Numbered from the stretch's first letter, positions 44,874 to 53,714 are shown. The stretch: DNA of 64,000 bases from Chloroflexota bacterium (GCA_030603665.1 JAUVXJ010000005.1:124001-188000), one strand, 5' to 3'. A program made the numbers and translations. The notes: generated by a model not told the origin, from the sequence alone.

Positions 44874-46199
44874 CTACGAGGCGAGGATCTTGCCCAGAGT
44901 CGATGTCAGGGCACGAACGGTGCGCAGGTCGTCATAGTGCGCGAAGCTAGCTCGACTGACCAGGTCCAACTTCCGAAGATGCCGCCTCACCATCGCCGAG
45001 AAGACATCGCCGTCCGCCACCTCGATGTTGCCCAATTCCCAGCACAGCTGCTGCACCTCTGTCCCCGTCTTGCCGAGAACCTCAAAGCAGAAGGTTGGAT
45101 CTCTCAGCCACATCCCATCTTCCACAGTCTTGAGACCATACATTCGAAATCTGTCCTCTGGGAACTTCGCGAATCCTCGCAGTACCGCCGCGCTGAGCTC
45201 TCGCTCATACTGCTCGATCGCCGTCATGGCGATCTTGAACAGCCGCGTCTCGGGATCCCGATACTCTTGAAGCTCGCCACTCCAGAACGGAGCCAGGTGG
45301 CTGCCAAGGTTCAGCAGATAGCCAAGCGCACCCTGCATCCCCGCCAGCACGGCATTATTCCAACTGCCTTGCTCAAAGCTGTTCGGGTTGGGTACAACGT
45401 AATATGGATCGAGCCTTTCCATATGCTCCTTCTTCACCCACAGCACCCCCAGCACGGGACCGAACAGCTTGTACCCAGATATGGTCAGGAAGTCACACTG
45501 GCTCTGCCGAACATCGATGGGACCGTGAAAAGCATGATGAACGGCATCAAGGACCAGATACGCCCCGTTTCCCGAATCATCTCGGAACCTGTGAGTGATC
45601 TCAGCGATCTGTCGTATGGGCATCACAGTGCCCACCGCGTTGGCCGCGTAGGTCACAGCTACGATTCGAGTGTTCACGTCCACCAACGAGCGAAGTTGAT
45701 CCAGATCAACCTGTCCCTGATCATTGACCCCAAGCCGACGTATCTCTACACCTCGTCTCTCTCCGAGAATGCGCTCCCATGGAGACACGTTGGCGAAATG
45801 GTCGGCATCGGTGACGACGACATTGTGGTGCTTGTGTACAATAGGATGGAAGGCGATGGCCAGATTCAGCAGGCTGTGAGTAGTTGAGAGGTGGAATGAG
45901 ATCTCATCAGGGGAGGGTGCAGCTAGGAATTTGGCTAGCAACTCCCGCGTCCTCCAGATCAGATCCCGGGTTCGGCGCCCACTAGGACCTATGTCGCTCG
46001 GCTGGGCACGGGACTCAGCATAGGCCTTCGCCATCGCCTCAACGGAGACCTTCGGCACCTGGGTCCCGGCCGCGCTGTCCAGATAAACCCGCGGGTTGCC
46101 CTCTCCGTCCCGCTCGAGAAACGGAAAGCTTGACCGTACGGTCTGATGATACTCCTCGAAGGCCTTCAACCCCTCGCTCTTGAGATTATGCTCTTGCAT
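44874..46199 (-). CDS. Class V PLP aminotransferase-fold protein (cysteine-desulfurase-like)
   Basis: 441 residues, fold-type I. The PLP Lys is in ISGYKLFGP, the Asp that pairs with the pyridine nitrogen in LVLDAVHHAFHG, and NPNSFEQGSWNN follows. It resembles the TIGR01976 cysteine-desulfurase-like group. At the place where SufS-type enzymes carry the sulfur-binding Cys (near the C-terminus, before the last helices) it has GDVFSAM, so desulfurase activity by the normal mechanism is doubtful; a lyase or desulfurase of other type is possible. Its position just before MoaD suggests sulfur transfer, but the missing Cys argues against that. ATG with a GGAGGGAG site. Confidence 0.8.
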   Translation of the reverse strand: MQEHNLKSEGLKAFEEYHQTVRSSFPFLERDGEGNPRVYLDSAAGTQVPKVSVEAMAKAYAESRAQPSDIGPSGRRTRDLIWRTRELLAKFLAAPSPDEISFHLSTTHSLLNLAIAFHPIVHKHHNVVVTDADHFANVSPWERILGERRGVEIRRLGVNDQGQVDLDQLRSLVDVNTRIVAVTYAANAVGTVMPIRQIAEITHRFRDDSGNGAYLVLDAVHHAFHGPIDVRQSQCDFLTISGYKLFGPVLGVLWVKKEHMERLDPYYVVPNPNSFEQGSWNNAVLAGMQGALGYLLNLGSHLAPFWSGELQEYRDPETRLFKIAMTAIEQYERELSAAVLRGFAKFPEDRFRMYGLKTVEDGMWLRDPTFCFEVLGKTGTEVQQLCWELGNIEVADGDVFSAMVRRHLRKLDLVSRASFAHYDDLRTVRALTSTLGKILAS

Positions 46200-46348
46200 C
46201 TCCCTCCCTCACCTTCATGCTAGGTAGCGTCCCTGCGTCTGGCCAGGCCCGGCCCGTCCGCAAGCTTACATTGGACACCTTGCTTCCTCCCAGGCGTCAC
46301 CAGCACATGTAACCCGAGTCTTTGTCTCCAGAAGGAACGGTGCATCGG

Positions 46349-47386
46349 CTAGGCGTACTGCTTCATCACCCGACTGAAGGCTCCCAGCGCCTCGTCGATA
46401 TCTCCTCTCTCGACTCCATAGTGGGTGACAAGGCGAATCCGGCCCTTCCTCCACGGAACCACAAGCACGCCGTCGTCCTTGAGGCCTTCAATCAGCTCAT
46501 CTCGGCACGGTCTTTCCGCATCCAATCCCACTACCACGAAGTTGGTTTGGATCGCGGAAGAGTCGACCACAAATCCAGGGATCTCGGCCAGACCTTCGGC
46601 CAAGGCGCGAGCATTGTCATGATCTTCTTGCAGCCGAAGGGTCATGTTCTCAAGGGCGTAGATGCCAGCGGCAGCTATCAGTCCCGCCTGTCGCATCCCG
46701 CCTCCGAGCTTCTGCCGGTTCCTTCGAGCCTCAAGGATGAAATCGGCTGGACCGCACAGCACCGACCCCAGCGGAGCGGCCAGACCCTTGGTGAGACAGA
46801 ACGCCACCGTGTCCACGTGCTTGGTGATCTCGCTGACTTCGACATTCAAATACGTGGCGGCGTTAAAGACACGGGCACCGTCCATGAAGACGGGAATAGA
46901 GTGCTTCCTGGCCACCGCCGAGATCTTCTCCAGCTCCTCGAGGGGCATCACGATGCCGCCCTCGCCCGCAAAAGTGTTCTCGGTCCAAATCAAGGCCGTT
47001 GGCGGTTCGAACAGATCCGCCGATCGGATTGACTGTTCCAGACGGTCAAGATCATAGCTCGCATCGGAGTTAAGGGGAAGTATTCGAAATGTCACACCAG
47101 CAATAGCGGCAGGTGCGCCAACCTCGTAGATCATCGTATGGTGGCCATCGCCTATGATCACCTCGTCACCCGGCCGGCAGTGGGTCATGTCAGCGATGAT
47201 ATTGCTCATCGTTCCGCTCGGAGTCAAGAGGGCCGCTTCCTTGCCGGTGATCTCCGCGGATAGCTCTTGTAGTCTGTTCACGGTAGGATCCTCTCCATAG
47301 AGATCGTCCCCCAACTCCGCCCGGTAGATGAATTCCCTCATCTCTGGCGGCGGCAGCGTCACCGTGTCACTCCGCAGATCGATCAT
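46349..47386 (-). CDS. ltaE: Low-specificity L-threonine aldolase
   Basis: 345 residues. MIDLRSDTVTLPPPEMREF at the N-terminus, DDLYGEDPTVNRLQELSAE, TENTFAGEGGIVMPLEEL, the PLP-binding Lys in CLTKGLAAPLGS and MRQAGLIAAAG are diagnostic. It cleaves threonine or allo-threonine to glycine and acetaldehyde. The ATG has an AGGGAGG site. The acetaldehyde could be oxidised by the aldehyde:ferredoxin oxidoreductase encoded downstream, and glycine or serine could feed the dehydratase and glycerate branch; these links are inferred. Confidence 0.92.
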   Translation of the reverse strand: MIDLRSDTVTLPPPEMREFIYRAELGDDLYGEDPTVNRLQELSAEITGKEAALLTPSGTMSNIIADMTHCRPGDEVIIGDGHHTMIYEVGAPAAIAGVTFRILPLNSDASYDLDRLEQSIRSADLFEPPTALIWTENTFAGEGGIVMPLEELEKISAVARKHSIPVFMDGARVFNAATYLNVEVSEITKHVDTVAFCLTKGLAAPLGSVLCGPADFILEARRNRQKLGGGMRQAGLIAAAGIYALENMTLRLQEDHDNARALAEGLAEIPGFVVDSSAIQTNFVVVGLDAERPCRDELIEGLKDDGVLVVPWRKGRIRLVTHYGVERGDIDEALGAFSRVMKQYA

Positions 47387-47626
47387 TTAACCTTACCTCC
47401 CTGTCTGCTCTGGCAGAATCCACCATGCTTGCTTCCTCACCAACTCATGGCCCGCTCCAGCGTCTGCCGATTGAACTCATCCCAGCGCCGGTGACGTCTC
47501 GTGGTTCGGTGAGTGCAACGACACGTAAGTGGCATCGGACGATAATCGTATTCCGGGAGACCTTCAATCGGCCGAGGTTCCGCCAGTGCGATCATCGGAA
47601 TCAGGTATACAAAGCATAACCCACCC

Positions 47627-47656
47627 AATATGCTATTGCTCTCTTGCCTTTGTCAA
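47627..47656 (-). promoter_or_regulatory. Likely promoter of the threonine aldolase operon
   Basis: On the minus strand TTGACA (47656-47651), 18-base spacer, CATATT (47632-47627). The leader to the ATG at 47386 is about 235 bases. Confidence 0.5.
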
Positions 47657-47731
47657 GCCACCTCCGAGACGCGTGTCAGAGAACGCGCCGGGGCATGCCG
47701 GAGCACAGAGAGCAGACGCTGGGCGAGAGCC

Positions 47732-47747
47732 AAGCATGGCTCAGAGC
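47732..47747 (+). repeat. 16-bp direct repeat, copy A
   Basis: AAGCATGGCTCAGAGC, identical to 48937-48952, with weaker similarity continuing for about 20 bases (GCGGGCGTTACTCGCTC against CGGGATGTTGCTCCTTC). The two copies flank the serine/threonine dehydratase gene and its promoter. Confidence 0.55.
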
Positions 47748-47822
47748 GCGGGCGTTACTCGCTCTGGCCGCGCGCAGCCCTTCGCTTGCTGCCGAGGGAG
47801 CTACACTCCGCCGATCAGCACA

Positions 47823-48770
47823 TCATTGAGCTAGTTGCAGCAGCAGAGGCACGTCGACATTGCTGCCGCTAACAACCACGACTACGTTATTTCGAGGTCC
47901 TTCCACCTTCCTCGCGAGAAGGGCAGCTATGCCCAGTGCGCCGGCCCCCTCGACCAGTAAGTGATGCCTCTCCAATGCAAAGACCATGGCCTCAGCGATC
48001 TGCTCCTCCGAGACCAGCAGAAAATCGTCAACATAGTCCTGGACCATACGGAAACTGTATCGGTTCTCCAGACCGATACCGCCTAGCAAGGCATCGGCCA
48101 GGGTGTCCTCCTGCTCCATCCTGATCGGTTCGCCAGCCTTGAGACTGTGGTACATGACAGGGGCACGGTCCATCGAAACACCCACCAAGCGAATCTTGTC
48201 ACTGGCGCTCTTCAACGCCAGCGCGATGCCCGAAATCAGCCCCCCGCCCCCGACGGGCACGAGTACCGTATCTATCTGAGGAAGGTCGTCCAGTAACTCC
48301 AGGCCGATCGTCCCCTGCCCGGCGATGGTGAAGGGATCGTCGTAGGGGTTGATCATCGTCAATCCCCTCTCCTTCTCCAAGCGAACGGACTCATCCTCTG
48401 CCTCGTCGTAGGTCTTGCCGCACACGAGGGCCTGGGCACCCAGGGCTTTGATGCTCTCCACCTTGTTGCTGCGCGTTCCTTCAGGTATGCAGATCAGGGC
48501 TTTGACCCCTGCGCGACTGGCAACGTAGGACACAGCACGGCCGTGATTTCCCGTGGAGCTAGCGATGACTCCGCGGGCCTTTTCATCTTCTGATAGCGTG
48601 CTCATCTTGTTGGCGGCGCCCCGAACCTTGAAGGAACCCGTCTCCTGAAGACTCTCCAGCTTGAGATAGACTGAGGCTCCAATCGTCTCGCTTAGCAGAG
48701 GCGAGCCGACCAAGGGAGTCCTCCGGGCTAGGTCCCCAATTCTCTTCCTGGCCAGATAGATATCGCGCAT
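47823..48770 (-). CDS. Serine/threonine dehydratase-like fold-type II PLP enzyme
   Basis: About 315 residues, starting at the ATG at 48770 (GAAGG upstream); a Met seven codons earlier is possible. The PLP Lys is in GSFKVRGAANK, the phosphate-binding glycine loop in VPVGGGGLISGIALA, and SSTGNHGRAVSYVA is the substrate Asn loop. The short C-terminus lacks the ACT regulatory domain of biosynthetic threonine deaminase, so this is a catabolic threonine ammonia-lyase, serine dehydratase or serine racemase. It has its own promoter and stands at the upstream end of the minus-strand catabolic block. Confidence 0.87.
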   Translation of the reverse strand: MRDIYLARKRIGDLARRTPLVGSPLLSETIGASVYLKLESLQETGSFKVRGAANKMSTLSEDEKARGVIASSTGNHGRAVSYVASRAGVKALICIPEGTRSNKVESIKALGAQALVCGKTYDEAEDESVRLEKERGLTMINPYDDPFTIAGQGTIGLELLDDLPQIDTVLVPVGGGGLISGIALALKSASDKIRLVGVSMDRAPVMYHSLKAGEPIRMEQEDTLADALLGGIGLENRYSFRMVQDYVDDFLLVSEEQIAEAMVFALERHHLLVEGAGALGIAALLARKVEGPRNNVVVVVSGSNVDVPLLLQLAQ

Positions 48771-48904
48771 CGATACACCTTCAGCATGCATGTTGTACCC
48801 CCGTGATGGGCGCAGACGGGACCCTGCCCTGGAGCTAGAACGCCGCGCTCCAGGGGTCGAATGGCCCCTGGGCCAACTGTGGATATAGCCAATCTCAGCG
48901 ATCT

Positions 48905-48933
48905 AGTATACTATCGCTCTCACAAGCCGTCAA
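48905..48933 (-). promoter_or_regulatory. Promoter of the serine/threonine dehydratase gene
   Basis: On the minus strand TTGACG (48933-48928), 17-base spacer, TATACT (48910-48905). The -10 box lies in the palindrome TAGTATACTA, and a second palindrome GGCTC-A-GAGCC (48943-48953) lies just upstream of the -35 box. Confidence 0.7.
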
Positions 48934-48936
48934 GCG

Positions 48937-48952
48937 AAGCATGGCTCAGAGC
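48937..48952 (+). repeat. 16-bp direct repeat, copy B
   Basis: AAGCATGGCTCAGAGC, identical to copy A at 47732-47747. Together they bracket the dehydratase gene plus promoter. Confidence 0.55.
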
Positions 48953-48988
48953 CGGGATGTTGCTCCTTCAGTCCTCCGTGTGTCGTGA

Positions 48989-49657
48989 CCGCGGAAGCGC
49001 GCCCTGCGGACTGCAGCGGCCGGGGCGATAGCGGCCAAGTACCTCGCAAGAAAGAAGCTGAGCACGGTCGGGGTCGTAGGGACAGGTGCACAGGGACGAT
49101 TTCAGGCCATGGCCTTGGCCAAGGTCAGGGAGTACAAGCAGATAATCGCATACGATCTCGATGCAGACAGCTTGGCGCGATACGTCAAGGAGATGCCAGA
49201 CATCCTCGGTGTCGAATGTGTAGCCCCCAGGAGCGTCCAAGAAGTGATCACGGCAAGCGACATCCTCATCACCTCCACCCCGTCCACAGAACCCTTTGTA
49301 CGCGCAGACTACCTCCATCCGGGCATGCACATCACTGCTATGGGAGCGGACGCCCCTTACAAGCAGGAACTGGAAAGCCAGGTTCTGGCCCGGGCCGATC
49401 TCATTGTCTGTGATCACAAGGGGCAGTGCGCTGAACGCGGCGAACTGCACCATGGGCTGGAGGACGGGACGGTCAGCGAGGATCGTGAGATCGTGGAACT
49501 CGGCGACCTGACGGCTGGACGACACCCGGGGCGCACCGACGATTCGCAGATCACCGTCTCCGACCTGACTGGCGTGGGGGTCCAAGACGCGGCCATAGCC
49601 ACCCTTGCGTACGAGAAGGCCATCGAAGGCGGATTCGGCTCAACTCTCGAAGTCTGA
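48989..49657 (+). pseudogene. Ornithine cyclodeaminase/mu-crystallin family protein lacking its N-terminal third
   Basis: After an in-frame TGA at 48986-48988 the frame reads LRTAAAGAIAAKYLARKKLS, then TVGVVGTGAQGRFQAM and continues through ITSTPSTEPFVRADYLHPG, HITAMGADAPYKQEL, ADLIVCDHKGQ and DLTGVGVQDAAIATLAYEKA to the normal end. This is the NAD-binding and C-terminal part of the OCD family. The roughly 110 N-terminal residues, with the substrate Lys/Arg positions, are absent, and no family-like sequence is seen upstream. An ATG at 49109 could give a 182-residue fragment, which would lack a complete Rossmann motif. I regard it as non-functional for catalysis. Confidence 0.75.
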
Positions 49658-50196
49658 TCCTTTGTCGACAGTACCGCTGGGCACCTGGCGGCAACCACGG
49701 AGTCGACGCTGAGGGCGGCGCACTGGCCTTGGCTTCGTGTCGGACTATCGCGTTGGCATCCTCTTGCCTCGGACTCGCCACAACGCGCTCCTCGCCCGGT
49801 TCAAAGGTGCCAGGAAGACTTCAGCATGCCGCTCCGGCCCGGGGCCCCTGTGACCGCCAACTCCCAGATGGTTGTCTGCCTGTTCTCACGTTCGATCGGA
49901 TAGCAGCCTTCAGGCTGGGTGAAGTCATTCAGATCGAGAACTGTGACTTGACATTTCGGGAGCCTCGTAGTATACTGTCGGCGGCCTACCTCGTATATCC
50001 AGCTGTGTCAATCGGGTCTGCGGGACATTGACGCCCACAAGAGACCAGGTCCCAGTAGATGGGGTTACGCTTCCATGGACGGAACACTGACGGGCACCGA
50101 TACTTCCTCTGCCTATTCCAAGGAACGCAAGGTGATTGGCGACCAATCCTCAGCCACCCGTTTTCCCAAGCCCCTCACGCAAGGAAACCGCATCCT
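49658..50196. other. Intergenic region with a promoter, no gene seen
   Basis: About 540 bases between the OCD relic and the GntR relic. It contains a strong plus-strand promoter (49948-49976). Otherwise no recognisable coding sequence. Confidence 0.45.
49948..49976 (+). promoter_or_regulatory. Sigma-70 promoter ahead of the GntR relic and DUF917 gene
   Basis: TTGACA (49948-49953), 17-base spacer, TATACT (49971-49976). The -10 sits in AGTATACT, the same octamer found at the dehydratase promoter. Confidence 0.75.
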
Positions 50197-50434
50197 ATGA
50201 GCGAACGGGCAAGTCAAGCGATCACCGAGCAACTACGCGAAATGCTGATCGCTGGGGAATTGGGCTCCGGAGCCCTCGTGAGTGAAGCGCAGTTGTCGGG
50301 TCTACTGGGGTGCGGCTGGACACCACTGCGGCAAGCAGCGCGGCAGCCATGCAGATTACTTCGATTTGGTAGTGTTGGATGGCCAATTCCACGTCCTGGT
50401 TGCGGAGTCCACTGGCAACCGATTCGTGAAATGA
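50197..50434 (+). pseudogene. GntR-family (FCD) regulator, internally deleted
   Basis: An ATG at 50197 opens SERASQAITEQLREMLIAGE, LGSGALVSEAQLSGLLGCGW and TPLRQAA, the winged-helix N-terminus of a GntR regulator. At about 50340 the frame breaks. In another frame HADYFDLVVLDGQFHVLVAE and STGNRFVK-stop (to 50434) is a piece of the FCD ligand-binding domain. Normal proteins are 210-240 residues, so most of the wing and ligand domain is gone. It probably once controlled the DUF917/transporter genes that follow. Confidence 0.7.
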
Positions 50435-50588
50435 TGAGTGCTCAGCCGTGGGAATGGCGCGACCGGTCGGCCTGACCCACTCATTGTCAATACTCGCATG
50501 CCCGCGCACTGACTGGCTGGTGAGCGATTGAGCAACCGGTCAGCCGGAGTGTGGGACTGAGATCAAATGGAACAGGAGGGTGCGGAAA

Positions 50589-51728
50589 GTGCCGAGAGGT
50601 AATCTGAGGACGATAGAAGACTGCGAGGATTTCATCCAAGGTTGCCTGTTCTTGGGAACCGGTGGTGGGGGCAGCGAGGAAATGGGAATGCGGATTCTCA
50701 AGAAGGCCCTCGAAGACGGCATCGACCTTGGCTGGGTGGACGCGGACGACATTCCCGACGATGCGTGGAGCGTCAATCCTTGCGGTACGGGATCTGTTGC
50801 TCCGGTCTCCGAGGAGACTCTGAAGGAGATCGAGGCGATGGGGCTGGTGGACGTGATGGGCGACGACGCGCTGATCGAGGCTGTCAAAGAATTGGAGAAC
50901 TATCTGGGCCGATCCTTCGGCTGTGTGGTGGCCTTCGAACCAGGAGCGGGCAACACGCCGGACGCGCTGGTCGTGGGAGGCCGTCTCGACATCCCGGTTG
51001 TCGACGGCGACTATGCCGGTCGCGCGGTCCCCGAAGACATACAGAGCACAACTCACCTGCATGGGAAACATGCCTGGCCCTTCGCAGCTGTTGACAAGTG
51101 GGGGAACATCACCATCTCCAAGAACTGCGCAAATCCTCTCATGGGAGAGCGCCTCGGGAAGCATCTTGCCCTCGCAGCCTTTGGGGACGCCTCAACAGCT
51201 ATTACCCCAATCTCCGCCAGGGAGATGAAAGAGGTGCTCGTTAGGGGTACGTTGACCAAGTGCTTGGCTATAGGCCGAGCGCTCCGCCAAGCTCTGGACA
51301 GCGGTGCGGACCCGGTCGACGCCGCCACCAAGGTTGTGGATGGCTGGCGGCTGTTTGAAGGTGTAGTCACCGGCAAGGACTGGGAGGATCGCGACGGCTA
51401 CATGTTTGGCACCACCCACCTCAAAGGCACGGGCGACTACGAAGGGCAAACATTGGACGTCTGGTTCAAGAACGAGAATCACGTTTCGTGGCTGAACGGC
51501 GAGCCCTGGATCTGCAGCCCTGACGCGGTCATCCTCGCGCACAAGGGAAGCGGTGAGGGGGCCAGCAATGCGGACATCAAAGAGGGTGATGAGCTGGTGG
51601 CGGTGGGAATGAAGGGCCTGGAAGCCTTTCGCACTGAGTTCGGTCTCAACGAGTGCACCGGCCCGCGCTATTTCGGATTCGACATTGACTACGTACCTAT
51701 CGAGAAGCTCGTTGGGAAGACACAGTAG
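50589..51728 (+). CDS. DUF917 (S-methyl-thiohydantoin-desulfurase-like) protein
   Basis: 379 residues. The GTG at 50589 has AGGAGG nine bases upstream; a GTG at 50580 is too close to it. CLFLGTGGGGSEEMGMRIL, CGTGSVAPVSEETL, FEPGAGNTPDALVVGGRLDI and VVDGDYAGRAVPE are typical of DUF917 (Pfam S-Me-THD domains). The family occurs beside hydantoinase genes and a member is described as acting on S-methyl thiohydantoins. Three hydantoin-racemase paralogues lie 10 kb downstream and an ABC transporter follows directly, so uptake and breakdown of a hydantoin or cyclic amide is a reasonable idea. Confidence 0.82.
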   Translation: MPRGNLRTIEDCEDFIQGCLFLGTGGGGSEEMGMRILKKALEDGIDLGWVDADDIPDDAWSVNPCGTGSVAPVSEETLKEIEAMGLVDVMGDDALIEAVKELENYLGRSFGCVVAFEPGAGNTPDALVVGGRLDIPVVDGDYAGRAVPEDIQSTTHLHGKHAWPFAAVDKWGNITISKNCANPLMGERLGKHLALAAFGDASTAITPISAREMKEVLVRGTLTKCLAIGRALRQALDSGADPVDAATKVVDGWRLFEGVVTGKDWEDRDGYMFGTTHLKGTGDYEGQTLDVWFKNENHVSWLNGEPWICSPDAVILAHKGSGEGASNADIKEGDELVAVGMKGLEAFRTEFGLNECTGPRYFGFDIDYVPIEKLVGKTQ

Positions 51729-51770
51729 CTGGAGAGTCGACCGTCGGCGCGCATCTCTGCCACCGTCGAG

Positions 51771-51799
51771 TTGACAGCGGCGAGCAGATGTGGCAAACT
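51771..51799 (+). promoter_or_regulatory. Possible promoter of the dipeptide-type ABC operon
   Basis: TTGACA (51771-51776), 17-base spacer, CAAACT (51794-51799). The -35 is perfect and the -10 is poor, so this is tentative. Confidence 0.35.
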
Positions 51800-51950
51800 A
51801 TGCTGGATGGCAGGTAGACGTACCGCGGGACTGTCGGTGACGCGATGTCGCGGTATCGACCTAGGGGAGGAGGTGATGCGAGCGATCAAATTGTGGATGC
51901 GTGAAGCAGACTTGAGACTATCGTGACACACCAATAATAAGGAGGATACG

Positions 51951-53618
51951 ATGCAAAGGAAGGTTTGGTTTGTGGTTAGTGCGGTTCTGTTGGTCGCGCT
52001 TGTCGTGGCCGGGTGTGGGGCGCCTGCCCCGACGGAGGAACCTGGCCCAGCCCCGACCGAGGCGCCAGCGGCAACCGAAGCACCCGCAGCGACCGAGGAG
52101 CCATCAGTGCCAAAGGTTGTCACCTGGATCATGTGGCAGCAGTTCATCGACCTGGATCCGGCGTTGGCGTTCTCCAGTGAGCATCCGGCGTTGAACCTGA
52201 TCTATGAGAACCTGGTATATATGAACCCTCCAGGCGCCGCTGAGTTGCTCAGCCCCGGACTGGCCACCAGCTGGGAGGCCAACGAGGACGCGACTGAGTG
52301 GACCTTCCATCTGCGTGAGGGCGTGACTTTCCAGGATGGCGAGCCGTTCAACGCTGACGCGGTCAAGGCCACGTTCGAGCACTACGCGGCCCAAGAGGGG
52401 GCCGGCTGCACCTTTATCTGGGGTGCTGTGGAAGACGTAGAGGTGGTCGACGATTACACTGTCAAGCTGTACAACAGCTACCCGGCGGCGTTGGACATCA
52501 TCGCCACGTCGTCCTACTGCGGGGAGATTATCAGTCCTGCCGACACAGGTCAGCCGAAGGAGTGGTTCGACGCGGCCCAGGGCCACGGCACCGGCCCCTA
52601 CATGTATGAGTCGTACGACAAAGGTCAGCGCCTCATCTTGGCCCGATTCGACGACTACTGGAAGGGCTGGGAAGACAATCAGTTTGACAAGGTCGTCTTC
52701 GAGATCGTAGAGGACACCGTGCAGCAGCTCCAGATGATCGAGAGCGGAGAAGGGGACATCCTGCGCGAGTTACCTCCGGATAAGGTCGAGCAGCTGAGGG
52801 CGAATGAGAACCTCAAGGTGTACGTCGATCCGTCCTACCAACACATGCAGTTCCTGATAAACAACCAGAAGGCGCCGACGAGCGACCCGCTCGTCAGGCA
52901 GGCCCTGGCCTATAGCTTCCCGTACGACGATTTGGTCGAGAGGGGCGAGGGGATCTTCACTCAGTCTCGGGCCGCCGTGCCTGCGGCTATGTGGGGTCAC
53001 TGCGCAGACTGCTTCCAATACTCGTACGACCCTGTCAAGGCCGGAGAGCTCCTGGATCAGGCCGGTTGGGTGGATACTGACGGCGATGGTGTCCGCGACA
53101 AGGACGGACAACCCCTTAAGCTGTTGCTGACCTACACGGCGGGAGCCACGGGTCACGCATGGCCTACAGAGCTCTGGGTCTACCCTGCCGGCGAGATAAG
53201 CATCGAACTGGACACGCAGGGCATGACCTACTCGGCGATGTGGGAATACAACAAGCAGGACCCGCAGATGGCCCAGGACATCACCATTCAACAGTGGTGG
53301 CCCACGTACGTGACGCCCTTCGATCCGCTGTTCTCCATGTACCACTGTGAGGAGGAGCCTTTCCTCAATACGGGTTACTACTGCAACCCAGACTATGACG
53401 CGCTAATCGACGAGGCGGATCAGCTCACCGGGACGGACCGCGATGCCGCCGACCAGATGTTCCAGGACGCACAGGACATCCTGACAGAGGAGTGCCCCGC
53501 CGTCTGGGTGATGGACATCGCTGAGTCCTTCGCCTTCACCGCGGATATCGATGGGTTTGTGAACAACCCCGCCTATCCAGGAGTTGTCTTCATCTACGAT
53601 CTGACGACGACGAGATAG
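51951..53618 (+). CDS. ABC transporter substrate-binding lipoprotein, family 5 (dipeptide/oligopeptide type)
   Basis: 555 residues. Lipoprotein signal with lipobox VVAGC (Cys about 22), then a Pro/Thr/Glu/Ala linker (PTEAPAATEAPAATEEP) and a family 5 binding domain: PALNLIYENLVYMN, LSPGLATSWEANEDATEWTF, LREGVTFQDGEPFNADAVKA. Such proteins bind di- or oligopeptides, nickel complexes, or small glycosides. The ATG has an AAGGAGG site. First gene of a five-gene transporter operon; the strong hairpin after it separates it from the permease genes. Confidence 0.9.
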   Translation: MQRKVWFVVSAVLLVALVVAGCGAPAPTEEPGPAPTEAPAATEAPAATEEPSVPKVVTWIMWQQFIDLDPALAFSSEHPALNLIYENLVYMNPPGAAELLSPGLATSWEANEDATEWTFHLREGVTFQDGEPFNADAVKATFEHYAAQEGAGCTFIWGAVEDVEVVDDYTVKLYNSYPAALDIIATSSYCGEIISPADTGQPKEWFDAAQGHGTGPYMYESYDKGQRLILARFDDYWKGWEDNQFDKVVFEIVEDTVQQLQMIESGEGDILRELPPDKVEQLRANENLKVYVDPSYQHMQFLINNQKAPTSDPLVRQALAYSFPYDDLVERGEGIFTQSRAAVPAAMWGHCADCFQYSYDPVKAGELLDQAGWVDTDGDGVRDKDGQPLKLLLTYTAGATGHAWPTELWVYPAGEISIELDTQGMTYSAMWEYNKQDPQMAQDITIQQWWPTYVTPFDPLFSMYHCEEEPFLNTGYYCNPDYDALIDEADQLTGTDRDAADQMFQDAQDILTEECPAVWVMDIAESFAFTADIDGFVNNPAYPGVVFIYDLTTTR

Positions 53619-53678
53619 GATCGCCGGTCGATAGCCGGATGTGGGATGAGAAGCTGAATTAGCGTCACGCTCAAGAAT

Positions 53679-53714
53679 GTGGGGCCGACCGGGACTACTA
53701 CCGGTCGGCCCCAC
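53679..53714 (+). promoter_or_regulatory. Strong hairpin between binding-protein and permease genes
   Basis: A perfect 14-bp inverted repeat (GTGGGGCCGACCGG / CCGGTCGGCCCCAC) with an 8-base loop, 60 bases past the binding-protein stop and 22 bases before the permease start. There is no U-tract. Same position and design as the hairpin at 7337-7366 in the sugar ABC operon. Confidence 0.75.

Larger units (their letters stand above)
47387..47822. other. Intergenic region upstream of the threonine aldolase
   Basis: About 435 bases between the dehydratase and the threonine aldolase. It contains a likely promoter for the aldolase (minus strand, TTGACA 47656-47651, 18-base spacer, CATATT 47632-47627) and one copy of a 16-base repeat (47732-47747). 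No gene was recognised. Confidence 0.5.
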
